From Tetrapisispora phaffii CBS 4417 (Eukaryota > Ascomycota > Saccharomycetes > Saccharomycetales > Saccharomycetaceae), in NCBI RefSeq assembly GCF_000236905.1, contig NC_016520.1:620001-684000 (forward strand): a DNA stretch of 64,000 bases, written 5' to 3'. A program made the translations under genes and the position numbers. Numbering within the stretch: position 1 is the first letter of the stretch; every line of letters starts with the position of its first letter. A model generated the notes under the pieces. That model saw only the letters and a list, made by a program, of their open reading frames with translations, was not told the DNA's origin and made no database searches. Positions 26,494 through 38,100 of the stretch are shown piece after piece.

Positions 26494-28320
26494 TTAAACC
26501 CTCGTAAGAACACAAACACCTTCAACATGATGTGTTTGTGGAAAGAAATCGAAACCTCTTAAACTGTCCATTTTGTATAGTTTACCATTTTCAGTTTCTT
26601 TCAAAAAATACTCAACGTCTCTAGCTTGTGAATGCACGTTACAAGAAATGTACACAATCTTAGCTGGATTGTATTCTGCTAACTGTTTCAAAAACAGTTC
26701 GTCACAACCTTTTCTTGGCGGATCCAATATAACCGAAGTTCTATCATTTGGAACATCAATAGATTCAAATAGTTTCTCAGCTTTGCCAACAATGAAGTTA
26801 CAGTTTTTGACACCATTATTTTCTGCGTTCTTAATAGCAAATGAAACACTATCAGCAGAAATTTCAACACCAATGACCTTATCCACACCTTTGGAACTAC
26901 AAATACTAAATAGCCCAGAACCACAGTAACAGTCAACTAGATATCTTGGAGCCGACTCGCCATTAACGTCTGGTAGTATTAAATTTTCACGTACATATTG
27001 AGTAACTACTGGTAGAATGGAGTTATTATTTTGGAAAAATTCACCAGCACTGAATTGGAATGTATAACCATCGACATACTCGGTAACAATCTGTCTAGAG
27101 TTTGTTACACATGTTTTGACTAATGGTTTATTATTCTGTTCATCATTAAGTTCAATGTATGATATTTTATTGTCATTCGATGAGTCTTTGGAAGCCTCTT
27201 CTTCTTCAATAATTTTACCAACATTAGTATTGGAATCAATTACTCTTGTATGTTCTCTTAATAAAAAAGTTGCACCTTTCTTGTATTTAGTGAACTCTTC
27301 ATCAAATTTTTTCCTTTCATTTGACATACCTTTGTTGATAATGTCTGTACCTATGATACATTCTTCGATATCCAGGATCGAAGCGCTTCCGCCTTCAGAT
27401 ATTGTTTCTGTTCTCCAATGAGGTCTACCTTTTTGTCCAAAACCTAACGGAGGCTTCTCTTCGAATTCTTTCACTTTCCTTGGAACATCAAAATGTGGAG
27501 TTAACTTTGTTCTGTAACCATATTGTAGTGGAGAGGCAATCGTATCTCCAATCTTGGGAATGAGTTCCTCTTTGCATAATTTTGGTGCAAAATATTTGTA
27601 GGCATTTGCAACAGTATTTCTTTTCATGATCAACTGTTCGTCGTAAGTTAAGAACTGATACTGACAACCTGAACATTTACCAAAGTATTTACATTTAATA
27701 AGGTCGTCCTTACGTATATCAGACTTTTTAATTACTTTTAATAGATCACTTTCAACATAATGTGGATGAGTCTTGAAAACTCTAATTTCGACTATATCGC
27801 CAGGTAAACCAAATGGAATGATAACAACTTGCTTTTTATTGTCTTCAACTGGGTTATCAATAATAGCTAAACCATCACCATTTGCACTAACTGATAAAAC
27901 TTTAACATCAGTGACAACACGGTGGTATTTAGATGTGACGGAAGATTCATCTTTGACTTTATCATTTAATATCGAACTAATATCATTAACTACAGACTTT
28001 CGAGTCAAGTTTTCACTATTTAAAAGCTCATCAATTTCAAACTGTAAAACTCCAAGTGGAGAAGTTGAATCAACTTTCTTAGCTTTATATTTTTTTAATT
28101 TCAATTTCTTTCCCTTCTTTTGAGACTGAACAGGTTCATTTGAACTGTCAGATAAAACACGTTTTCTATACTCATTAGCAGCATTATCAATTGGCATTGC
28201 ACTAGGAACAGTTGCATTCAAGGATGACATTTTTGATATAAATGAATTTTTATGATAGTGCCTAAGAATAGTTGATGAAGGTAACGCCGAAATTAATCTT
28301 GACGAATTTCTTAAAAACAT
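26494..28320 (-). CDS. TRM2: tRNA (uracil-54-C5)-methyltransferase Trm2
   Basis: A 608-residue protein (S. cerevisiae 639). It methylates U54 of tRNA to ribothymidine using S-adenosylmethionine. In order: a basic N-terminus, a TRAM-like segment (about 140-200), a Cys cluster KCKYFGKCSGCQYQ near 210-222, the SAM-binding LVDCYCGSGLFSI, the substrate motif ILDPPRKGCDE, the catalytic YISCNVHSQARD (Cys near 560) and HHVEGVCVL with the general-base Glu near 600. The first 30 residues (MFLRNSSRLISALPSSTILRHYHKNSF) look like a mitochondrial presequence. A second ATG at residue 31 could give a shorter cytosolic or nuclear form. Order TRM2-DYN1 matches chromosome XI of S. cerevisiae. Confidence 0.95.
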   Translation of the reverse strand: MFLRNSSRLISALPSSTILRHYHKNSFISKMSSLNATVPSAMPIDNAANEYRKRVLSDSSNEPVQSQKKGKKLKLKKYKAKKVDSTSPLGVLQFEIDELLNSENLTRKSVVNDISSILNDKVKDESSVTSKYHRVVTDVKVLSVSANGDGLAIIDNPVEDNKKQVVIIPFGLPGDIVEIRVFKTHPHYVESDLLKVIKKSDIRKDDLIKCKYFGKCSGCQYQFLTYDEQLIMKRNTVANAYKYFAPKLCKEELIPKIGDTIASPLQYGYRTKLTPHFDVPRKVKEFEEKPPLGFGQKGRPHWRTETISEGGSASILDIEECIIGTDIINKGMSNERKKFDEEFTKYKKGATFLLREHTRVIDSNTNVGKIIEEEEASKDSSNDNKISYIELNDEQNNKPLVKTCVTNSRQIVTEYVDGYTFQFSAGEFFQNNNSILPVVTQYVRENLILPDVNGESAPRYLVDCYCGSGLFSICSSKGVDKVIGVEISADSVSFAIKNAENNGVKNCNFIVGKAEKLFESIDVPNDRTSVILDPPRKGCDELFLKQLAEYNPAKIVYISCNVHSQARDVEYFLKETENGKLYKMDSLRGFDFFPQTHHVEGVCVLTRV

Positions 28321-29117
28321 GTATATGAGAATATGTCAACTAACTTTATAAGTAATCATAGATCAGTCCAGCGCATGCACTATATATAAAAAGGCACTGT
28401 TTATTATAACCATTCACAAATAAATTGACCATTCATCAATATAATTATCAATGATTTGATTTCTTTCATCTCTGTAGCTCATCGACAATTTTTCATTTTT
28501 CTTTTTTCATGTTTTTTTTCTTTTTTCAACATTTCCAAAATTGAAATATTTTGTTTTCAGATTCCCGCCTTCGAATCCTGCCGGATCTACGAATTTAACA
28601 ATATAATGTAAGAAGATGTATATATAATGTACTATAGAATAGACACTATTTTAAATATCAAGATTGATTAATTCTATTGGTCTAATATTTTTCCATATAG
28701 TATAAATATAATAAATGAATAATATCATTAACATGAGTTATATGAGAATTATATCAAAAACGTCAATATAGCATGATTGAGTGACATTTTATTTGCAGTT
28801 ACCCTGTACACAATTTTATGAGATATCAAAATCAGTAACTATTAGCCATTGTTCACATAATTAAGTATAATAAATATAGAAACTTTAATAAGATCATCAC
28901 TTAATTTCAGTCCATTAAACGTCAATTATTTAAAATAAATATATCTCGAAAGGAGTTTAGATGAATTGAATAGATAGTATAAGTGAAGCTTACTTTACTC
29001 AAAATATTAAACGTATTAATTTTTTATCTGTGTTAAAAATTCTCCTTGATGCTATACTCATTGGAACCCTCATTTTTAAAATTTACTATACAATTCACAA
29101 AAACATTTATTAAGTAA
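28321..29117. promoter_or_regulatory. Divergent promoter region of TRM2 and DYN1
   Basis: A 797-base gap with no ORF; RHO4, present here in S. cerevisiae, is missing. Near TRM2 a PAC-like CTCATCG (28478-28484) is followed at once by an RRPE-like CAATTTTTCA (28486-28495). Then comes a long pyrimidine tract (28490-28540). The DYN1 side is plain AT-rich sequence. Confidence 0.45.
28478..28495 (-). promoter_or_regulatory. PAC-RRPE-like pair upstream of TRM2
   Basis: On the minus strand this reads TGAAAAATTG then CGATGAG, close to RRPE and PAC. It lies 158-175 bases before the TRM2 ATG. The pair drives ribosome and tRNA-related genes in yeast. Confidence 0.4.
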
Positions 29118-32100
29118 ATGAATACGGTAACTAAAGATACAGATTATGAAAACTCAATAATTATAAACTTTATTGATTTCTGTTTAAATTTTTTTTCAGG
29201 CATATATAACATTGACAGATTATTAAAAATCCAGATAAGGGATAATATCGATGAGCAATCTCAAAATGAGATTAGGGATTTTTTATTTAATAATGAATTG
29301 ACATCAGTTGATAATAATCAATTAGTTGCTTTATATGATGAAGATTTAAAAACGTTAAAATTACACTCATTATTTGGTCAACTTGATTTCGATATCGAAA
29401 ATATACAAAAACTATTAATAATGAAGAATGAAAACTTAATAAATTTTACAACACCATTACATTTGCAACTTTCATTTATCACAATTCCTCAAAAATTAAA
29501 TATTAATAATATTTCATCCTTGACTGAGAATGCTATTTCATCTCTGTTTAAGATGTTAATAAATGTTAATCCAAATCTATATTCAAACGACTATGTGACT
29601 AATATTAATAAAAATATTCATGATTTGTCAATGAGGCTCCTCAATTTACAAAATACAATAACGACACCAGATTTTAAAGCAACAGCAAACGAAATTATAA
29701 GGGAAATAGTAATAAAAGGAGCAAAATTGACTAATTTTACTGAGTTTTTGCCAGAAACTTATATGAACGATTCAAATTTTCTAAATTCTTTACAGAGTAC
29801 AGTAAATATATGGATAAAAAATATTTTAGTTTTGACAACGCTGGCTGATAATGATTTTGAAGGCTCGATTGATCATGAATTAACTTTCTGGAGTAATCTA
29901 AGTACAGTAATGACGTCGATTTTGAAATCTTTAAATTCTACTGAAGTCATCATTACATTCACTATCTTATTGGAAGCCAAGAGATTTAAATCTTTAACAA
30001 CAGTTATTTCCGATACACGTTTATTAGAATACGTGAAACAAACAAGTGACTACAAAGATTTTCTTCTCAGTCTGCCTATATCAAAAATTAATGATTGTGA
30101 TATTTTAACTGCTTTAAAGGATTTGATTTACACTCTATGCATGAAACTTAAAACATTTGGGATATCACAAAAGTCGGTAGAGAGATTTATTTCGCTGTTA
30201 CAGAAACTCGACAAACATTTACGTAATAAGCTAATCACTATCGTTCCCTGCATGTTAAAGCAAACTTATTCTGAATTTATCAATAATTCTGATATATTAA
30301 TACGTACAATTAACTTCTGGGAGAAGTCGTATAATGATCTCATAGTTCAAGCAAGGAAATGCATACGAGATAATAAATTGACTGATGTTCAAACTATTTA
30401 TAAGGTTAGTGATACAGGGGAGTTTAAAGAATTTATTAAAAATATAATAAAGTTTAGAAAGGAACACGAAAAATTTAGAATACGAGTAGAAAAATTGCAT
30501 TTCCTTGATTTAACGAAAGATGTGAATCACCTATATGAGATTATCGAAAGCCAAGCTTTCGGTGCAAGTTCTGTAATAGAAGACTTTAATGAAGCAAGAA
30601 CAAATTTTAACAACGCTTACTTAAACCTTCAAGATAGCATATCTACCAGGTTTCAAAATGACTTAGAAAATAAAATAACTCCTAGTGAACTGTATCTGCA
30701 CTTGTACAGATTTAAATATATTAGAGAGTATATTCCTATATTAAGGGGAACATATACCCAGGCATTCCAACTGTATATCAAATATCTTAAGGTTGAAATT
30801 GATCAATTAGAAAGTATCTCCCATAATAAATCATTCTTAAAGAAAACTTTAAGTTCGAAGGATATGACCCTATTCTCATCTAATGTAATATTAATGCATC
30901 AAATATCTACTCATGTTAAAAATATATTGCTTTCTCTGAAAAATTTGAATTGTGATAAAATAATAGATGGGAACGAATTCCTCAATATTGTCCATAGTTG
31001 TGAAATTCTTATAGATAGTAACGATATCAAAACAGAATTATCTACATGGAAATATGATAGTTTTGGTAATGAGCATTTAATTGACAGCCAACCTGTATTT
31101 ACTATTATGCTTAATGAAAAAGGTATATATGAATTAAATCTAAATTTTAATTATCAAGTGTTGGGAAACATTAAGGATTTTAAAACTTTGATGTTTTCTG
31201 GTATCGACATGCCAGATGATCTTCTTATTGATATCATGCATTTTGAAGAAATCACACCATTTTACTACTCAGTATTAGAAAATGTTCAAATATTTTTTAA
31301 CACTTTGGAGAATATCAAGTCAAAGCCTTTTTGTAATATTTTACTATCAACGCAGGTACATAATATATGGGATTTAGTCCATGAAGGAATGCTAACAAAT
31401 TGGGGACAAATTTTTAACCGCTCTATATCAATTGGCAATGAACAGAATTTTATTAATAGATTTGAGAAGTCTATATATAAATTGGTAGAAATGTATTCCA
31501 TTGTTAATAACTCTAATGAAATATTGAATGTTATCTTTAAAAAACTTTTAGATACCCCCTTTGATAAAGATGATTTAAATTTAATTATTAATGAATTACA
31601 GGCTGAACTCTATAATATCGATATATTTGACGATAATGAGATAAATTATTGTATAACTTATTTTAATATTGCTATTAGGTACATTTTGATTGCCAAAATA
31701 ACAAAATATTTGAAAAACTTTCAACTCAGTTATACAAAGGTTACAGTTAACATGTCAAATCTTGCAATCAATTTTTGTCCCGATCTTGGTACTTTAAGCA
31801 ATATATTAATATCGGAGTTCCACAATCAATTGAAGTCAATATTTAAAATAAATAGTCTTCGATTGAAAAATCCTCAGAATAGCACAGACACGTCCTTTTT
31901 CTATGATCTAAGTCTATTTCAAGATGTTGTCACTGAAACGACATCAAGAATACTGGGCCAAATTAATGATATACTTGAAATTTTAACAGATTGGAAACAC
32001 TATGAACAAATGTGGTATTTTAACGAGGATAAGATTGTTGCACATGCTTCAAACGACTTAAACAAATTGAATTCTTTATTTTTAACTTTATTCCATGATA

Positions 32101-35100
32101 GACAAAAATTGTACGATTTGTATAAATGCACTAATATACCTATACTTGATGTAGATTACGGTAATACATATTCCGTGATTGATAATAAACTGAGAGCGTA
32201 TGAGAAAATATTAATACAGCATTTAGTGTCATGTTATTCAAAGAAATCAGAACAGTTCTCCAAAACTGTTGTTGGACTTAAAGACCAACTGATATTAGCA
32301 GATCTTAACTTTGGTTCCCTTTATTCAGCAATAGAATATATTATTTTTGTTATTGAAATAACAGAGAAAATAGATTTGTTTAAAAACGAATTAAGCCATT
32401 ATAAAAACTATCAAAAAACCATAACAATGTCAAAAATTCGGCTACCTCTAACATTTATGTTTGTTGAACAATTGGAGTGTGATTTTAATGATTTATTGCA
32501 GATTCATGAGAGTAAATATAAAATTTTAGAAGCTAACCATTCACAATTTGACACTATATTCTTGACAGAAACTAATAAAATCAAAGGAACGATAGATTCT
32601 CTGATTAATGATTGGGATATTGCAAAAGATATTACCTTTGCCTCACTACTTTTGGATGAAAAACTGTCTATCATTTCTGAATTCGAAAAAAAGGCACATA
32701 CTCTTGTTCAGAAAATTGCACAAATTCATACTGCCTCTAAACTTTTAGTAATTCCAATATATTTAGAGAATAATAGAGTCGAGATTTTAACTAATGAATT
32801 ATCAGATCAGAAAACTAAATATCTAAAAGGTAAAATGTTGACAACAGATTTAGAAAATGTACTTCACCAGAAATGGTCTAGCACTCTGATCCCTCATATT
32901 ATGGAAAAAATTAGATTAATTGTTTCTCAATTATCTGACCTTATAAGAGAAGGACAAAAAGAATTATCTTACAGTTTCGTTCACTACTCAAGTGATCAAT
33001 TTAAGGAGCTATTGTTAATTCTAGAAAAATTAAAAGATTCATCAATCAAAAAAAGACATTGGCAAACAGTATTTTTTAAATTCTCAACTGAAAGGATACC
33101 TGAGAAAATAATAGAGGATTTAAATTTCACTATTGAGGATGTATTGACAATCGATTTTTCAAAACATGTTACTGAATTAAATTCCATTATTGAATCGGCA
33201 AAGCAAGAATACATAATTGAGGATTCATTAAATAAACTTAAAGAATATTTGAATACATCTCATCTCTCTTCATACAAGCATAGTAGTGGAGCTTATATTG
33301 TGAATGAATGGGATGATCTATACAAATCTTGTAAGGATTATTTAGATGAGTTGAATTCCATGAAAATACACTCTAGCTATAATATATTTGAGCAAAAGTG
33401 TAATGAATGGGAAATTAAGCTTGATCGAATTCTTCAAATTTTTGATATTTGGATGGAACTACAATTTTATTGGTTAGATTTATATGGAATAATTGGAATG
33501 AATAAAGAAGTTAGAGATCGTCTTCCATTGGAATCTGCAAAATATGATAATGTTACATCAGATTACAAAAGTATTCTAACTAGAATATTTACCTCAACCA
33601 AGATTTTGGACATTCTGAAATTTCCAAACTGTTTGGAATCTTTTTCTCATATTCTAAGTTCACTAAAATTGATTAAGTCGTCCTTAAACGATTTCATTGA
33701 TAACCAAAGAATGAGATTCCCAAGATTTAACTTTTTATCTAACGAGGATATTCTCAGAATTCTTGGATCACCATCTAGTGCTGTTATGATTTCAAGTTTT
33801 TGCCAAAAGTTATTTGGAACTATCAAGGGACTATTAATAGAAGATGAAATTATTACAGGTGTCATCTCTATTGAAGGAGAACATATGATTTTTACAAGTG
33901 CCATTAGTATGGTTGGTAAAGAAAGTAATTTACTATGGTTAAATGATATTGACAGTGCATTAACTGAAACTCTGAATTATCAAATTCAGCTAGCAAAGGC
34001 TCAGATCAACAATGGGAATATCTTGAGTAAAATCATAGATCATCATGTTTATCAATCCGTATTAGTTGCCCTACAAATTATTGTAACTAAGAAGATTGAT
34101 GAAAGTATTGGTCTAAAAGATTTTAGAAACCTTCAAACATATTTGCATACATCAGTTTCTTCAATGATTGAAGTTATCTACAAAATAGAAGATCCTTTAA
34201 AAAAAAAAAAATGCATTAATTTATTAATTGAACTTTTGCAATATAGAAATTTTGTTGATGAATTACATTTAATGCCTGCCTTAAATCGGAAAGTAGCTTG
34301 GATTAATCGCTTAAAATTTTATGGTACTATCGCAGATTCTGATGGATTGGATAATATATATGTGTCAATTGGCAATAATAACATAAAGTACTCCTATAGT
34401 TATATTGGTGTTCCTGAGAACCTTATTCGTACAGAATCTCTTCTGACTGCATATGTTTCCCTGATGCATGCATTTGATCAAAATTACGGAAGTAGTTTAT
34501 TTGGACCTGCAGCTACTGGAAAAACTGAAACAACCAAATCCTTAGGACATTCTCTGGGTAAAACTGTGGTTATTTTCAACTGTGACGACTCATTTGACAT
34601 TGATTCTTTAACCAGAATCATGGGTGGTATTTGTCAGTTAGGAGTTTGGTGTTGTTTTGATGAGTTCAATCGACTTCCAAAAGCTATTCTTAGTGCAGTA
34701 GCAAGTTATCTTGAGGCAATACAATTTTCTTTAACGAGAAGCTTGAACTCAGTTCAATTAAGACAAAGCTCATTTAAACTACATAAAGATTCAAGATTTA
34801 TTGTCACATTAAACCCTACATATGAAGGACGTTCTGAATTACCAACAAATCTAAAGAAATTATTTCGTTCTTTTTCGATGTCTCATGCTGACCTGTACAC
34901 GATATCCTCTGTGTACTTGGAAATGATGGGATATCCTGACTGGTCCGATTTATCTAAGACTTTGAGTAATTTAATGTTAGAATTGGATAAACAATGTACG
35001 AAACAACTTCATTACGATTTTGGTTTGAGATGTCTCAAAACTATTTTACGAAACGCTCAAATTTTAAAAAAAAAAGATGTGCATAGCCGTCTTAAAGTGT

Positions 35101-38100
35101 TACTAAATAGTATTATTCAAGTGATATCACCAAAGTTAAATATGGACGATACTGTCTTATTGCATCATTTAATAAGGAAATATTTTAATGTCGATCTTCC
35201 GCACATAGATAATGATATGTTTATCTCCACACTTGTCAATCAGATGCCATATAAATACAGTGCTCATTTTATTCAACTCTGTAAGCATCTCTATGAACTT
35301 CAAGGTATCAATCAATCTGTAATCATTATGGGAAAAACTGGATCAGGTAAATCCACACTTATTAAAGAAACATTGCGTGCAATTAAAACATTATTGGGAA
35401 TAAATACGATACTCTATAGAATCGATACAAAGACTTTGACCAAAGAAAAATTATATGGATATATTAATAAAGTTACATTAGAATGGAAGGATGGGGTGTT
35501 TACCTCTATAATAAGGGATATCATGACAGATTCGCACGCTCAATATAAGGATGCATTAACGTGGATTGTTTTTGATAGCGATATTGATCCTGAATATGCA
35601 GAAGTATTAAATAGTGTTCTTGATGATAATAGGTTATTAACTTTGCCTACCGGTGAAAGATTAAATATTCCATCGAACGTTAAAATTTTATTTGAAACAC
35701 AGGATTTAATTCATGCAACAATGGCAACTATTTCGAGATCTGCTATGATTTGGGTCTCTACTTCACTTTATTCCTCTTTTGCACTTTTCAAACAAAGCTT
35801 TGAAAATGAGTTATCTATGTTACCAGATAGATTACCAAACCATGACGGATGGGTAGAAAATGTTATTTATCCGATTCGCAAGTTATTGACAGAATCAATA
35901 CTCAATGAAATTATTGCAAAAGCGTCCCAATTTTCTCACGTAATGTTTTTTATTGAAACCAGATCTCTACGGAATTTTGCAAGAAGTTTGATAACAGAGC
36001 TTAAGAAATTGCAGAAATATCATTTTAAATTGGAAAATGTATTTTTGAGACGTTTATTAATCTTTTTAATCAAAAATTCTTTAGTTTTATCATTTGTGGC
36101 AGATTGTTGTTTGGAGGATCAAGATGTATTTCTGAAATTATTAAATAAATTATTTAATAATAGCAATGGCCAGTTGGAATTAGAAGGTGATATATTTGAT
36201 GTAATATTTGAAGAGGAAACTTTATGCTTTAAACCTGCACTATCTTTTATTGATAATCACTCATTGCAATTTCAAGATATTACTGCAACCGACACTGTTG
36301 TGGAAACGGTCGATACCGTGAGACAGAAACATGTTATTTTGCATCTGTTGACTTCTGATCAGATGCCTATTTTATGTGGTCCAGCGGGATCAGGTAAAAC
36401 TATGATATTAACAAATTCTATCTTAAATTCCAAAAGTTACGCCATACAATCAATGAGTTTCTCGAAAGAAACAACGGTTGATAATATAATTAATATTATA
36501 ATCAATAACTGTGAGCAAAAGTCGACCAGTAATGGCTTTATTTTGTCTCCAAAACTTCATAATAAGATATTAGTTCTCTTTTTTGATGAAATAAATTTGA
36601 CTTCTACCGATAGATATGGTTCTCAGCCAGTTATTTTATTTTTAAGACAACTAATAGAAACGGGTGGCTTTTGGGATTATAAAACAAATCAATGGGCTAC
36701 ATTAGAAAATGTTAAGTTTGTTGGTGCATGTAACCCTACAGAGGATCTTGGCAGGTCAGAACTAAATTCAAGTTTTCTTCGTCTTACGAATATTATTAAC
36801 ATTCCTCATCCGAATAATAAATCGTTAGATTATATTTATAAGAAGTTTTATATGTCAATTCTAAAATTGGTACCTCAAGCTAAAGGTTATGTTCAAGAAT
36901 TTACTAGCGCGACAATTATTGTCTATCAGTTATTTACCGAAACCTTTTCTAGTGATCAAAACAAGCATTATATAGTGTCTCCAAGGGAAATAACTAGATT
37001 AACGAAAGGAATTTATTACCTAATTATTAACGGTAACTTTACAACACTACAGGAAATAATACAACTTTGGATATATGAATGCCAAAGAATCTTCTCTGAT
37101 CGATTGGTAACGCCAGAAGAGAAAGTTATTTTCTATACTTTGCTCTATGATACTTGTCATAAATATTTTCCTCATCAAAATATTACTAACTTAAATATGA
37201 ATGAAATATTATTTTCGAACTGGTTATCATTAGAGTATAAAAAAGTCCATATTAATGAACTTTCCAAATTTATTGAACAAAGGTTTAGTACTTTCTGTGA
37301 AGAGACATTAGAATATAATTTCGTTCTTCATAATGAATGTCTTAAAGAAATAATATCTGTGGATAGAGTTTTAAAGCAATTTCAAGGACATATGATGTTA
37401 ATTGGCCCACATAAAACAGGAAAAACAACTATTGTCAAATTTGTGAGCTGGATGAATGGTATTGAAGTTATACAATTGAATATCCATAAGAACTATACAC
37501 TGGATGACTTTGAGAATTTTTTAAGAATCACTTTGCTAGAATGTGCATTAAATGAGAAGCCTATATGTATGTTAATTGATGAATCTAATCTAACAAATCC
37601 CGTGTACTTTGAAAGAATTAATTCATTACTTGCGAAGTCGGATATATCAGACTTATTTCAGGGTGAAGAGTATGACAAACTTATATCAGATGTATCAGTT
37701 AAAGTTAGAAAACTAGGGCTACCTATTGACACGGATAAGGAACTATACACGTGGTTTGTTTCTCAAATGTCAAAGAATTTACATGTTATATTTGAAATAT
37801 CCAAAAATATAACAGAAGATTATAGTGTCTTAGCTTCTCCCGCAATGTTTAATAGATGTGTAATTTATTGGACAAATAGTTGGGAACCTCATACCAAAAT
37901 ACATGTGATAAATCACCTGCTTAAACCTGTACCAATAAATGTTGAAATTGATTTTAAAAATGTTGATAAAAATCTCAATGTTTTAAGTCATTCTATTGAA
38001 AATAACTTGCACCTTCTCATTAACTGTTTTATGCAAATAGATGACATATTTTCGGTTTCTTCTGGAACTATGGAATCGCCTTCGAGGCTATTGAATGCAT

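Noticed and set aside
28560..28605. CCTTCGAATCCTGCCGGA looks like a tRNA T-loop and 3' half, with GTAGCTCA resembling an A box upstream at 28475
   Set aside because: The T-stem 5' half does not pair, there is no anticodon arm, and the A and B boxes are separated by a long pyrimidine tract. No tRNA fold can be drawn.
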